64,000 bases of DNA from Apodemus sylvaticus (lineage: Eukaryota > Chordata > Mammalia > Rodentia > Muridae). The stretch is taken from positions 133,903,707 to 133,967,706 of the forward strand of contig NC_067495.1 in NCBI RefSeq assembly GCF_947179515.1, written 5' to 3'. The notes under the pieces were generated by a model. That model was not told the DNA's origin. It saw only the letters and a program-made list of their open reading frames with translations, and made no database searches. The number at the start of each line of letters is the position of its first letter. Within the stretch, counting starts at the first letter, position 1. The position numbers and the translations under genes are program-made. Below, one piece after another: positions 42,262-53,662 of this stretch.

Positions 42262-42392
42262 TTTCTTGAGACAGGTTCTCACTATGTAGCTGTGGCTGTC
42301 CTGAAGTTCACTGTGTAGATCAGCTGGCCTAAACACATAGAGATCCACCTGCCTCTGCCTCTGAGTGCTGGGATTAAAGGCGTGGCTAAATT
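42262..42392 (-). mobile_element. B1 SINE, antisense
   Basis: The segments 'gagacaggttctcactatgt', 'agagatccacctgcctctgc' and 'gagtgctgggattaaaggcg' are in antisense B1 order, with the final arm truncated. Confidence 0.9.
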
Positions 42393-43015
42393 TATCTTTC
42401 CATTATTGTATAGAGTATCAAAAAGTAGATAGCCAGCCTCCCTTCCTGTGATTTAAATTTAAAACAGTTTCTAATGGCAAATTGAGGCCCCCAAATTATT
42501 TTCCTTTGATCAATTTTGATTTATAGTTGGTCATGGGTGACGGAGCCCAGAAGAGGTCTAGTATTTAATACTAGCTTGATAAACATTTGATCTTTTTCAG
42601 GGTACCTGCAAAAGATCTTGGAGGATCCTTCTATTTGTGGAATGTGCTAGTTTTCATCCCCAGGGAATTTGCCACACAGGGGTCACCAGACAATGCCCAG
42701 GAGATTTTTTTTCTTTTTTTTTTCTTTTCTGCCAGATGCACTTCCTGGAATCTAGTCACTAGAGGCCAGGGATGTTGCTTAAATATCCTAGAACTCACAG
42801 GGCAGCAACCCCAGCATAGATGTGTCCAGCCTGAAGTCTCAGTAATGCTGATGTTGATGTAATTTCCTCTGCAAACACAGGAACACATAATTCCAGGAGA
42901 GGAAAGGACAATAGCAGTGCGTCCATGTGACCCTGTAGAGTACTTAGCTGAGGTCATTTGATTAGACTTCAAAGTGGCTAGTTCCTGCCCACCAAACTGA
43001 ATCATTAGAATAACA
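42393..43015. other. Unassigned DNA
   Basis: No gene or transposon was recognised. A T-rich run is present at 42706-42727. Confidence 0.45.
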
Positions 43016-43019
43016 GCTT

Positions 43020-43140
43020 GTGTTCATGGCCCTCTGTTCCAGGTACTTGCATACATTACATATTTCTCTTCTTTGGTAAAAGAGGAACTGGGTTCAGAGA
43101 GGGAATATAAGTTGCCTTGGGTCTCACTGCTCGTTAGCCC
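43020..43140 (+). mobile_element. MIR fragment
   Basis: The segments 'ggtaaaagaggaactgggtt', 'cagagagggaatataagttg' and 'ccttgggtctcactgctcgt' match the MIR 3' half ('gatgaggaaactgaggcaca...cttgcccaaggtcac'). Confidence 0.7.
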
Positions 43141-43547
43141 TTGGAAATAAAGACAAAAATCTTCTGAAATTGATGGTCTCCTTTGTGGTGGACATCATTC
43201 AAAAATACTAACACAATTTTTAAATGCTATTCAACTTCATTAGTTTATGTAGACTTTCTTATTTGCAAATTCTTTACAATAAAAATAGAGTATGGTGTTG
43301 GAAAAATAAAAAAAAATGCTGTATGTTCTAAGTTCCATTAAGCTTGCTTGACATTATTTAAAGCCAGGGATGATAAATTTGGCCAGGCTTGGAGTAAATA
43401 GTAAGGGAAGAGGGAAATGGGGAGCAGGGAACTAACTTTAATTGTTTCTACCTCATTTCAGGAAGTATGCTAGTTGAGTTGACACAGCCGATCCGGTTTG
43501 ATCCTCTTAGTTCTACAGAGTCATGCATGTTTCCTAGTCTGAGTTTG

Positions 43548-43668
43548 GGGGCAGGCCTGGAGTTATGCCCCTTTAATTCCAGCACTTATGAGGCAGAGTT
43601 TCAGGCTTACCTTGTTAGAGCTAGATAAAAAAAAACCTTGTCTTGAAATGAATAAAAACACAAAGCAC
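43548..43668 (+). mobile_element. B1 SINE, diverged and internally deleted
   Basis: The segments 'gcaggcctggagttatgccc', 'ctttaattccagcacttatg', 'aggcagagtttcaggcttac' and 'ccttgtcttgaaatgaataa' follow B1 order in sense orientation, with shortening in the middle. Confidence 0.75.
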
Positions 43669-43789
43669 AATGAGAAAAAACTTTTGCAAACTGAACAGCT
43701 TATAAGAGACAGAGTTAGGATTTGAGGAGAGGCTCCATGGCCAAGCTACTGTCCCTGCCAGGAAGGCCAGTGTTAAATTGATGTACCTG

Positions 43790-43824
43790 GGGGAGAGAGG
43801 GGGGGCGGAGGGAGGGAGGGAGTC
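43790..43824 (+). repeat. G-rich (GGGA)n tract
   Basis: A purine run of GGGAGAGA and GGGA units. Confidence 0.85.
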
Positions 43825-44325
43825 GCTTGGTCCTGTATTGCCTATGGATTTTGCTGTACTGGTGTTAAGAATAAGGAGGTGAATATCTGTTCTCTCTTCA
43901 ACTGATGGGAGTTGAATTCAATGCGAATTTTTGTTTCTTCTCCAAAGGAGCTGCAGTGTTTAGTTTGGAGAACTTTATTCTCTTTACTTACCTGAAATTT
44001 TAAGGAAGATAAGCACAAACCTGGGCATTATCTACACTGGCATCCAGCCAGATATGTTCCCTTCTTTATAAGTGCCTTACAGGACTCCCTAATGACAGCA
44101 TCCAGTTTTCTCTTCTTATACAGTTTGAACACTCATACTTGCTATGGGAGTTGTTTGTGTAATAAATATTAGATTCATACTTGTGTTTTCCATTTTGGGA
44201 TATTTTTGTTTTGAGAGCCAAATATTTATCTTAACTTTTGATGTGATTTGTTTTAGAGCACAAAAAGAGGAGAGATTTGAAAGAACCAGCCCAATAACAA
44301 TCACATTTTGTCTGGAAAGCAGTGT
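43825..44325. other. Unassigned DNA
   Basis: No gene or repeat was recognised in this interval. Confidence 0.5.
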
Positions 44326-44462
44326 GTGTATGTGTATATGTGTGTGAGACAGACAGACAGACAAACAAACAGAGAATGTGTGTGTGAGAGAGACAGAGAG
44401 ACAGACAGAGACAGAGACCGAGAAAGAAGAGAAGAGAGGCAAGGGGAGGAGGGAGAGAGGGC
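44326..44462 (+). repeat. (TG)/(GACA)/(GAGA) compound simple repeat
   Basis: TG units grade into GACA/AACA units, then GAGACA and GAGA purine sequence. Frames on both strands here are artefacts. Confidence 0.93.
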
Positions 44463-44987
44463 AGAAAAGGGTCCTCGAGTTTCACTTAATTTACTTTTAA
44501 GTTGGAAAGGAATTTTAACCACAATTTTCCAGGGCGAGGGTGCTGGGGAAAAACAGAGCTGTTATTTAGATAAAATGCATGTTTTGATTTCTATATAGGA
44601 CTGTCAGCCATAGATTGTGATTATGATAATAATGGCCTGATTCTGACCACAGCAATCAGACAAGTGCTAATCACCCACTGCGTGCAGGCATGCATGGTGA
44701 TACTGCCTGGTTTGGCCCCTACCTCCCTGATTGTGATTCAGTTTAGTCTTTGCTGTGTGGGGTATGGAAACGGGCCTTGTGCATGCTAGCCTACTGCACT
44801 GCTATGGACTTACATTCCCCAGACTCACCCCACTAAGTTCAGATAGATGGGAGATCTGGTAAAACTTGTAAGAATGCAGAATCCTTTCTGTAACTTAGAT
44901 CTTTCAATGATAAGATTAGTACTTCTCTGTTATACAGAAAGGCCTTGAGAAGAAAATGAAAAGCATATATGATCTACCATCTCAACC

Positions 44988-45172
44988 AGTGGTTTTCAAC
45001 CTGCCTAATGCTGTGACCCTTTAGTGCAGTTCCTCGTGTTGTGGTGAACCCCAGCCATGAAATTATTTCATTGCCACCATAACTATAAGTTTGCTATTGC
45101 AATGTAAATTATCTGGTTTGCAACCCTCATAGGACTTGTGATCCAGAGATTGAGAACTGCTGATCTAGAAGT
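44988..45172 (-). mobile_element. URR1-type hAT-Charlie DNA transposon, antisense
   Basis: The left end 'cagtggttttcaacctgcct', then 'atgctgtgaccctttagtgc', 'cagttcctcgtgttgtggtg' and 'aaattatttcattgccacca', and the right end 'agattgagaactgctg' are the reverse of the copy at 4332-4546. Both inverted termini (cagtggttttcaacc and gattgagaactgctg) remain recognisable. Confidence 0.9.
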
Positions 45173-45332
45173 TAGTGACAACTAATGTTTTATGAATCTT
45201 AAAAATCCAGTCAGTTTTTCATGGTGGACTCAAGTTCATTACAGAGTTGCCAATTTAAAACTACTCTCGGGTTTTCTAAGCTCTCAAAAGATTGAGTTCC
45301 TGCACAGCTAGGCAGTCACAAGCATATTGCAG

Positions 45333-45402
45333 GTGGAGGGGCAAAGAACGCAGCTGGGCGTTGGACGTCGTCTGGCCTGCTCCTGTCCACTCTATAAAGA
45401 AG
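45333..45402 (+). other. Weak candidate exon
   Basis: This 70-base stretch follows 'catattgcag' (a poor acceptor) and ends 'aaagaag|GTAAGA' (a good donor). Two of its three frames are open. Four CpGs lie within 30 bases (45347-45373) in otherwise CpG-poor DNA, and GACGTC occurs at 45364. It could be an alternative exon or an alternative first exon, or chance. Confidence 0.2.
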
Positions 45403-45604
45403 GTAAGAATGACTTGCACAGGTTTCTCTTCCATCTGCCTGATTAGTAAGGATCTCAAATTCAGAAGTTCACCCCCTTCCTTTTACAGGTGAGGAAAATG
45501 AGGCTCAGTAAATGACAAAATTATGGCTTAGGTTCTTGTTTTTTTTTTTTTTTCCTAAATTGAATTGAACTTCTTCGTGGCCTGTCACTCAATATGGTCA
45601 GGTT

Positions 45605-45800
45605 TTGGGGCAGGTGAGATAGCTTTATGGTAAAGGGTTTGCTTGCTCTGTAAACTCAAGGTCCTGAATTCAGCCTCCAGTAAGCATGCTTATCCCAGCT
45701 CTGGGGAAGTGCTTGTACTCCCAATGTCTAGGAGGAGGACCCAAGTGCATCCTGAAAGGTTCAGTAACCAACCAGCATAGCCTGCCTGGATAGACCCAGG
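45605..45800 (+). mobile_element. B4/B3-type SINE
   Basis: The segments 'ggggcaggtgagatagcttt', 'gtttgcttgctctgtaaact', 'caaggtcctgaattcagcct' and 'ctcccaatgtctaggaggag' match a tRNA-derived rodent SINE with a B1-like right part. Confidence 0.65.
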
Positions 45801-45899
45801 TATATCAAGTGTGCCAATAAGTGTAGAAATGAAAGGCAGCTTTAAGACTCTTTGGATGTGGTAACCTGGATGACTACAATTAAGGCTTCTTCATGAAAA

Positions 45900-45932
45900 G
45901 TGTTTGTTTGTTTGTTGTTTGTTTGTTTAATA
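45900..45932 (+). repeat. (TTTG)n microsatellite
   Basis: About seven TTTG units with one shortened unit. Confidence 0.93.
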
Positions 45933-46089
45933 AAATGAGACATCTGTTATAATTGTGGGATATTTGAAATTTTATAACTGTTTTTGATCCAGGTAGGAAA
46001 TTAAGTTATAGTAGATTCTGGCACTATAGTCATTAATGGACGGATACACGTACACACTTTATTTTAATCTGACACTCAAAAGTTCCTGA

Positions 46090-46312
46090 GGGTGGGACTG
46101 GAAAGAGGGCTCAGTGGATAAGAATATTTGCTGCTCTTGCAGAGGATCTGGGATCGGTTCCAAGCACCAATATGGTCACTCATAATTATCTGAAATTGTA
46201 GTCCCTGAGGATTAGATGCCTCTTCTGGCCTCCTCGGGCACAAGGCACTTATGTAGTATGTAGTATATATATATTCATGTTAAACAGTCATACATATGCA
46301 ATAAAAACTAAT
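46090..46312 (+). mobile_element. B2/B3 SINE
   Basis: The segments 'tggaaagagggctcagtgga', 'taagaatatttgctgctctt', 'ccaatatggtcactcataat' and 'gatgcctcttctggcctcct' are in sense B2 order, with a (TA)n/ATGT-rich tail. Confidence 0.85.
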
Positions 46313-46336
46313 CTGATAAAAAATAAGTAAGTTCTT

Positions 46337-46605
46337 AGGTCTGGAAAGATGGTTTAGCAGTTAAGAGCACTTGTAGTTTTTTTCCAGCAGATCTGGGTTC
46401 AATTCCCAGTATTGATGTCAGGCAGCTGACTTATAACCATCTCTAATTCCAGCTCCATGGGATTCATACCCTTCAGAAATAGATACTCTGGGATCTGTGG
46501 GCACCTACAGTCAAATTCATGTGCACATACACCCCTCACACACACACACACATACAGAGACACACAGAGAAGGGAGAAAGAGACACAGAGACACAGAGAG
46601 AGAAT
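46337..46605 (+). mobile_element. B2/B3 SINE with (CA)n(GA)n tail
   Basis: The segments 'ggtctggaaagatggtttag', 'cagttaagagcacttgtagt', 'tctgggttcaattcccagta' and 'gatctgtgggcacctacagt' are followed by a CA/GACA/GA repeat (46536-46605). It lies in tandem with the previous SINE. Confidence 0.85.
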
Positions 46606-47500
46606 GTTAAAAACACATTCTTTAGGGGTCCTTGCTTTCCCCTGAAGGAAGACTTTTTTTCTGTAGCTATGTGGGGCCTGCTCGGTCTGTATGCCCACTG
46701 CATGTCTTTTTACCCTCAGGGTCATCTGTGAGCACATGTCACTGTGCCCACTTCCCTTTCCTCAGGATCATCCTTGTGGCATATTTGCCAGCCTCTGCTT
46801 CCGCCTTTCTCTTATCCCTATTTGCCACTGTTGTACATATGCTAGATAGACTGGGCTGGGTCCGTTTCTTCACTCTGGATGATTTTCAGGGTAGTGGTAA
46901 GATGAGAAGATGAAGTGTCACCAAATATAGAAATCCCAGTGGCAGTGTAAACTGACAAAAGAGAGATACATATATATGTCAATGTGGGCATGCAAGGTAA
47001 CTTTTCTTTGTAGCTAGGGTACCAGCTATAAAGGGTGTGCAAAGATGCATGTGGATACTTACTGCTGAGGACTGCGTGAAACAAAGGAGAAAAGTGTCCC
47101 TTTGACTAGGGGTGTGTTTTTCAGTAGCCTTTGCTCTGGCTTATCCCTGTGCCTGGTAGTGAACGTGGCACATCACCGGCCAGCGCTCAGCAGCTTGTAG
47201 GTTTTGAAAGTACAGTGAGTCGGTCATCTGAGAGGGGTTTTCCTTCCAATTTAAACTATTGAGACATACTGTCTTTTAAACTAGGATAGATATAAAATAT
47301 ACAGATGGGAGAGTCATGAGGACTTTTTAAAAATGCAGTGCAACCTAAATAAAAGGGCAGCAATCAAAATAAATCATCTCTTCACTGCTTGTCAAGTTAT
47401 GTTTTATTTGCCCACGTAAAATATGGCATATATATTCTAAGATACAAATGTTCCCAAGATATTCTAATAAAAGGAATTTGTAAAATCCATGAGGTTGTAT
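46606..47500. other. Unassigned DNA
   Basis: No interspersed repeat or gene was recognised in this interval. Confidence 0.5.
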
Positions 47501-47504
47501 TTTT

Positions 47505-47622
47505 ATGTTTTTTTTTTTTTAAAGACAGCGTCTCACTGTGAAGCACAGGCTGGCCTTGGCAGTTTCCACAGTTCTTTTGCCTCAACTTCTCTGTTGTCAG
47601 GAAGTTGAGCATAACCTACTTG
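47505..47622 (-). mobile_element. B1-like SINE fragment, antisense
   Basis: A T-rich head and 'aagacagcgtctcactgtga', 'caggctggccttggcagttt' resemble the first half of antisense B1. The remainder is too diverged to follow. Confidence 0.55.
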
Positions 47623-48069
47623 GAGCCACATGGTTTTCAATGTAGTTTTTCTTAAAAAATGGTAGCCGGGAATACAGACATTTTGTTGAAAGAATTACTT
47701 CGATGAAGAAGGATAAAGCTAACTGTGCTTAAGAGTTGCCATTTGCCTCACCTTTAGAGTATGGTTGAGGCTGTCGGCTCCTGTTCACTGTGAGATGTAC
47801 AATGTGTTAGGAAGACTTTAAGGGTTGGCTTGTCAGTGAACTAAGTTCACTGGTTCTCTGCACTGTTCCTGTTTGTGGAGCTGATAGCTGGCATCTGCCT
47901 GTAAGTACAACCACATTCACGTGGCTGAGGAGGGCTTGCTGAAGTGAATTTCTCTCCAGATTTCTGGCAAACCTGGAGAAAGGGGGGAGAAGAAGAGGAG
48001 GGAGCAAAATAGGGAGGGGAACCTAAATTATAAAGTTGATGATTTTTAATGAACAAACTGTCAATAATG

Positions 48070-48070
<1 letters not shown>
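47623..48070. other. Unassigned DNA
   Basis: No gene or repeat was recognised in this interval. Confidence 0.5.

Positions 48071-48163
<93 letters not shown>
48071..48163 (+). repeat. (TA)n(CA)n(GA)n compound microsatellite
   Basis: About 48 bases of pure TA are followed by CACATA/CA units, then about twelve GA units. The (TA)n block is self-complementary and can extrude as a cruciform. Confidence 0.97.
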
Positions 48164-48950
48164 CACGAACAAGAACCCTGTTGAGAAAACTTTCAGATGC
48201 TAGACCAAGTCCTTTCTATGCCACAAGAGATTCAGACTCAGAGAGGAAGAACTGAGAAGGAATGTAGCAAATACATCGCACTAAGGAAAGAAACTATAAT
48301 GGGTGTGTTGGGGCAGGAGGCTCATAGACTTGAGGCCAGATTGGGATACACAGTGTCAACAAAACCAAATCTAGAAAGGGAGACAAGAAACCAAGCCCAC
48401 ACATTAAAAGCAGGTGGCGCAAGTTTATACCTGGATGTGCAGATAAAGCAGCTGGACGTCTTAAATGCCTGCCGTATGGCGTGTCATTCCTGTATGGCAA
48501 ATGATAGCCATTTAAGAGCTCTAACTTGATTAGTTGTGACAAACATATATACCCATGAAACTACTGTTGTAGTTATGGTATGTATTTTCTCCCACGCCCA
48601 ACATTCTCTTATTGCCCTAGCACCTACTGATGATATGCTTTTGTGTAAGAACCCCTTTCCAAACTAGCTTTGTAAGTTTGTAGATCCTCTATAAAACCAA
48701 ACCAAACCTGGATTTGTATCCAAGATGCAGTCTTTCTGTATTTAAAGCAAAATATTACAGAGGAATCCTGGGTGTGGCTTTTCTAAAACATTTTTCTGGT
48801 CACCTCTCAGTAAACTACTTAGCATATAGTTTCATTACATATTTGGGCTGAAGGCAAATTGTAGCCAAGCGTGAAGCAATTGTGTTAACTAGCGAAGTGC
48901 ACATTCTTCCATTGATCTCCTGAAAAGTCCAATGCTCAAGGACAGGAAAA
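48164..48950. other. Unassigned DNA
   Basis: I recognise no gene, and no repeat except possible B1-like text near 48310-48350 ('ggcaggaggctcatagactt'). Confidence 0.4.
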
Positions 48951-48951
48951 G

Positions 48952-49030
48952 TGGGCTGGGGCTGGAGCTCAGTGGGAGAGCACGTACTTCAGATTAACAA
49001 ATCCCAGCACTGCCAAACAGAAACAAACAA
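48952..49030 (+). mobile_element. ID SINE, internally shortened
   Basis: The segments 'gggctggggctggagctcag', 'tgggagagcacgtacttcag' and 'aaatcccagcactgccaaac' match an ID element with the middle partly lost, followed by an A-rich tail. Confidence 0.75.
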
Positions 49031-49375
49031 AAAATGCAGGAAATGAAACTATTGAAATTTTGCCTCAAACTTAATTGGTGAAACAAAAAATGAAAAAACA
49101 AAGATGTTTATTTATATATAGTTATGTTCCTAAATGGTAGGTGTATTTTCTGATAAACTTGTCAGGAGATTTTTTTTAATTTTTACGAACATGAGAATAT
49201 ACTTGTGCAAACCTAGATGGTGTGATCTACTATCCATCTACAGTGTATGGTACAGCCTATTGTTAATAACTAATAACTTTAATAGCTATTACCCATAGAG
49301 CATTTTATACTGAATATTAAAGGCGATTGAAACAAAATGGCAGGTACTTGTCTATCTAAATAGAAAAGGTACAGA
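49031..49375. other. AT-rich unassigned DNA
   Basis: No gene or repeat was recognised in this interval. Confidence 0.5.
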
Positions 49376-49377
49376 AG

Positions 49378-49565
49378 GGGCTAGGGAAACACATGGTTTA
49401 GTTGGTGATATACTTGCTATATAGCGTGAAGTTCGGAGTTAGGATAACCAACACCTATTGTTTCTTTAGAGTATAGGGGCGCATACTCACAATTCCAGCA
49501 CTAGGGCCGGGGAAGACGGAAAACAGCTTAGTCTCTAGGGCTCGCACACATTCAGAGCACCTAGA
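49378..49565 (+). mobile_element. B4/RSINE-type SINE
   Basis: The segments 'ggggctagggaaacacatgg', 'tagcgtgaagttcggagtta' and 'catactcacaattccagcac' followed by 'tagggccggggaagacggaa' fit a tRNA-like left half and B1-like right half in sense orientation. Confidence 0.6.
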
Positions 49566-50545
49566 AGTTCAGTCTGAGGATTTTTTTTTTTTTTAGCTCA
49601 GTGATAATCGGGGTTGGAATCGTATAATGTCATTGATGGAGATGTGAAGTGGTAACACTTGTATCTTCAGGTACACACATATAGACGCACACAATCAGTT
49701 AATAGGAATAACCCATGGACCTTCCAACAGATTTGGGGCTTTCTGTACACAGACTGCATACCCTGTCTATACACTTATGTGTAGAACAGGCTTTTGAGTA
49801 TATTGAGTTTTCGTTACTCATCTGTATTATTGAATTAAGTGAATAATTCTTTGGGGAAGTTAGGGGCTATTGTAGCCAGCTGCAATCCATCCCTTTTCTC
49901 TTTTACTGTCAGAAGAATTCAAAAGTCAGGAAGTGTTTTGCTGCCATTCTATTGATAGTTGTGACCCTGCTCTGTGCCCACTCCCCTGCCACTCCTGTTT
50001 TGCCCTGTGGCTGCCCTCTCTGTCTTCCTTCCTGGTTCTCTCTTTATGTGTCTTTCCTGTCTCCTCATGCTACTTCTTCTGCTCTGCCTCTGCTGTCTCT
50101 TAAAAAAGCCATTTCGTAAATGTCTTCAGATGGAGTGGTCAGCAAACAGGAATTGGAACATCTTTGGGACAGTGTTTCCGACTTTTCATTTCAGGATCCA
50201 ATAAAACTGCGACTCCTTTCAAGCTTGGAGCCACACTGGAGGCTGGGGAGTCGTGAGAGGCTGGGATTTAGAGAACTCAAACAATGTCTTTCCTGGGCTA
50301 CTTTATACAAAAGTCTGAACAATGAACCAGTAAAACTAAAGAAAGGGTTTATGATATTCCTGTGAAGCTTCCTTGAACAATGCTTAAATAGTTAACAGTA
50401 AAGGTATATGCATTTAGTGTTCTTCAGAGTGTGCTGAAAAGACATTACCCACCCCAACATTTGTCAAAGCATGGCACAAAGCAGGAACCCCTACCCCTAG
50501 AATGTGTGTGCGTGCATATGACCTATGTGTGTCCTTCTGTAAATT
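49566..50545. other. Unassigned DNA
   Basis: A T16 run lies at 49580. A leucine/cysteine-rich frame at 49974-50204 lacks a signal-peptide or domain pattern. An acceptor-like 'cgacttttcatttcag' ends at 50193 without a convincing donor. Confidence 0.4.
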
Positions 50546-50551
50546 TTAAAC

Positions 50552-50592
50552 CATATTATTTTATTTTATTTTATTTTATTTTATTTTATTTG
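50552..50592 (+). repeat. (TTTTA)n microsatellite
   Basis: About eight ATTTT units at the tail side of the next B1. Confidence 0.95.
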
Positions 50593-50745
50593 GATTTGTT
50601 TTTTCTGAGACAGGGTTTCTCTGTGTAGTCCTGGCTGTCCTGGAACACACTCTGTAGACCAGGCTGGCCTCAAACTCAGAAATCTGCTTGCCTCTGCCTC
50701 CCAAGTGCTGGGATTAAAGGTGTGTGCCACCACCGCCTGGCTTTA
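50593..50745 (-). mobile_element. B1 SINE, antisense
   Basis: The segments 'gagacagggtttctctgtgt', 'agtcctggctgtcctggaac', 'caggctggcctcaaactcag' and 'gtgccaccaccgcctggctt' form a complete and young-looking copy. Confidence 0.97.
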
Positions 50746-51426
50746 AACTATATTCTTAACAATATGTAAGGTAATATAAATGCTCAGTACCCATTGCTAC
50801 AATATTTGGGATAATTACAAGAGAAAACTGTACATACTCCACATGCATCCAATATTCTTTCCTGAACTTGTTCCATGCAAAGTTGGTTGAATCAGTGTAT
50901 GTGCAACCCGCGGCTGTGGAAAGCTGGCTTTACCTGAAACAATTGGGAAGGAAACTAACAGTACTTCTTCCAAGGCAGGCATGTGATGGCATCTTCTAGT
51001 CCCACTATCTTACTTCTTGCCATCTCTAGTTTCCCCTTCCCTTTATTTCCTCTTCATCCTTAGTGTGGTTATTTGGGGATTATTTTTTAAAGAAGGAGGG
51101 CTCCTGCGTGACAAAAAAGATTGGCCAGCAGACCAAAACCATCATCACACTGTACTTTATCTAATTTTCTTGCATTCAGAATATTATTGCTGTGGTAGTT
51201 TCTTTAGAATGAAACGGTAGGCGAGGTTTTCTGACAGGGAGCTTGAAAGCAGAAATCATGTCACCTTGTAAATTTGGTTATCAACCCTGCAATGTTTCAG
51301 ACCCACAATCATTTTCTTTATGTGTTTGACACTGTTCCTGTAGCAGATAGTGGCAGCACACATGTGGATATGAAGGAGCCGAGTACTTCAGAAAGGGAAA
51401 CCAGGAAATCCTTAGTCAGTGCTTAA

Positions 51427-51427
<1 letters not shown>
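50746..51427. other. Unassigned DNA
   Basis: No gene or repeat was recognised in this interval. Confidence 0.5.

Positions 51428-51496
<69 letters not shown>
51428..51496 (+). repeat. (CA)n microsatellite
   Basis: About 34 CA units with one CGCA interruption. It is likely to be length-polymorphic. Confidence 0.97.
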
Positions 51497-51499
<3 letters not shown>

Positions 51500-51955
51500 G
51501 GCTACGTGTTATGGAGACCAGTAAAGTCAATCTCCAGGCAAGGAATGGTCACTATAATTGGAGATGCCATTAGCAACACTGCGAGGATGTGGTAGAAAGA
51601 GTATTGAACTGGGCGGGACAGTATAGGGCATGCATGGGGAGAGTGAGGAATTTTGAAGGCTACGCTGAGGATCATTTGATTTTCTGGGCAGATTATTCCT
51701 CCACTGAGGCTTCACTTTATAAAAAGATAATCTACTGCGTTGTCTAAGCCAAGTGTGGATATTTCAGAGGATGCTACATTCTCTTTTGTCTAAATGAGAT
51801 GGTACCCATGGCTAAAATATCCTTAAATGTTCCAGTATTGGGACAGCTCATATTTCAGATTAGGGATTCTTATGTGATAATCTATACAGATATTACAGAA
51901 TCTAGGAGAAAAACCCTAAATCTGAAATACCAGTAGTTTAAGATTTCAGGGAAGG
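51497..51955. other. Unassigned DNA
   Basis: No gene or repeat was recognised in this interval. Confidence 0.5.
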
Positions 51956-52088
51956 GGCTGGGTACAACAGCACATGCTTTCTCCTCCCAGAACTAGGGAG
52001 GTAGAGGTTGGTTGGTAGATCTACCTCTGGTCCACATAATGAATTCCAGGACAGTCAAGGCTACATTGACAGACCCTGTCAAATTTTT
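51956..52088 (+). mobile_element. B1 SINE, diverged
   Basis: The segments 'gggctgggtacaacagcaca', 'tcctcccagaactagggagg', 'tagaggttggttggtagatc' and 'gacagtcaaggctacattga' follow sense B1 order. Confidence 0.8.
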
Positions 52089-52469
52089 TTCAAAGAATCT
52101 ATAGCTACATAGTTACTATTTGTTTTTAATTACTATTTGTTATATGGTATGTATATTTATATCATATAATTATACTGATTATATACTACACACTGGTGCT
52201 TCTCCATGTGGGATCCTTGGACCCAGAGCACAGAGCATCACCTAGATTCTAGGTCTTAGAACCTTGTTAGAAATTCAACTTCATGAGCTCTACCCAAGCT
52301 GGCTGAATCAGAAGTGCTGGGGATGTGGCTCTGCCACCTGTGTTAGAGAAAGGGGCCACATTGGGTAATCTGATATCCACTACTATGCAACTACTATGTG
52401 CTATCTGAAGTTGGGACAGTGATTTTCAACTTTGTCTACATCTAAGATTCATCATGGGTAACTTTGTTG

Positions 52470-53130
52470 GATGTGCTGTATCGTTCTGTATTGCTGTAAA
52501 AGAATACCCAAGACTGGGAGACTTAAAACGAGCAGTTTATGTCTTGTCATAATGAAGTTGGCAGCAGATTTATTGCCTCGTGAAGACTGCTTTCTGCTTA
52601 CAGCACGGTGCCTTGATGCCTCTGGAATGAAGGGGTGATGTTTTCGTCACATGGAGATTGATGGAAGACCTAGAGGTAAACTCTGTCGGCCCTTTTGTAA
52701 GGGTCCTGAATCTATTCACCAAGGTTTCATCCTCCACCATTAAGCCACCTCAGGACTTACCTGTGTCTTAATGTTGCCTTGTTGTTTATGTTTAAAAATG
52801 AACTTCAGAGAATATGGAAAGATTCACATTTTTGCACCAAGAAAGGCCAGGAGAGCCAATAGAGGAAAGAGGAAGGGAAGGTCATGGCCTCTTTAAAGCA
52901 CTGGGAAGCTGTGCTCCCTGGCAAAGGCACCACGTGAGGGGAAGGGCAGAAAGGCTAGAGGCCTCAGCACTGCAGTGCGACCTTTTTGTGTAAGGTGCTT
53001 AGTTTCATCCAAGAGGGAGGAGCGTTGGTGCTCTGATCCCTTAAAAGGTCTACCTAGTAATAAATGTCACACTGACCATTAAGTTTCACCGCCTGAATTT
53101 TAGAGAGGACACATTCAAACCATGACAGTA
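52470..53130 (-). mobile_element. Two MaLR-like LTR remnants, antisense
   Basis: The left copy (52470-52770) opens 'gttctgtattgctgtaaaag', 'aatacccaagactgggagac' and later reads 'gtaagggtcctgaatctatt'. The second (about 52860-53130) reads 'gtaaggtgcttagtttcatc' and ends 'gagaggacacattcaaacca'. Both match the reverse complement of MST/MLT-type MaLR LTRs. They appear to be two partial LTR copies side by side without internal sequence. MaLRs are nonautonomous endogenous-retrovirus relatives; no coding part is present. Confidence 0.6.
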
Positions 53131-53440
53131 CCCATATATCACTAGCCGCTCTGGCTTCCCAAGTGTAGCCAGTTTGGGTTTAGAGGGGAGTGATACCTGT
53201 GCTTCCTTACTGGAGTAGAACTCTAGAAGTGATGACATAGCCAAAGCTGTGGCTGCACAAAGGGGGCCAGGGTCCCAGGGAAAGAAATTGTCCTTTATGG
53301 TAAAGACCTTGCCTCTTAGATTATGGCAGAGGAAGGTTATTTTAGAGAAAGGGTATAAAACATGTGAGCTGTTTGGGAAAGATATATTGGAAAGATTATT
53401 CTGACAGCTACGAAAAGAAGATATTTTGCCCAACATGTAA
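53131..53440. other. Unassigned DNA
   Basis: No gene or repeat was recognised. A 116-codon frame on the minus strand partly overlaps the LTR remnant and has no domain character. Confidence 0.45.
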
Positions 53441-53444
53441 AAGT

Positions 53445-53662
53445 CTGATAAGGAGCTAGAGAAGTTGTTCAGTAGTTACCAGCACTAGGTGATCAAGCAG
53501 AACCTGGCTTGAATTCCTACCACATACCTGAGGGCTCACAGCCACCTGGAACTCCAGTCCCAGGGGCTCTGATTTCTTGTCATCATCTCACCAGGTACAC
53601 AGGTGGTTCAGAGGCACTCATGCAGGCAAAACAGAGAGACAAACATAAAATATTTACAAGTT
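53445..53662 (+). mobile_element. B2/B3 SINE, diverged
   Basis: The segments 'aggagctagagaagttgttc', 'aacctggcttgaattcctac', 'gagggctcacagccacctgg' and 'gggctctgatttcttgtcat' are followed by 'ggcaaaacagagagacaaac...ataaaatatttacaag', which is B2/B3 sense order. Confidence 0.75.

Noticed and set aside
49974..50204. Hydrophobic Leu/Cys-rich 76-codon frame as a small membrane protein
   Set aside because: It derives from a CT-rich stretch and has weak start context. The hydrophobicity is explained by CTN/CTT codons.
50178..50252. Possible exon after 'cttttcatttcag'
   Set aside because: The only nearby donor (gagtcGTGAGA) is weak and the enclosed sequence has no coding or conservation clue.
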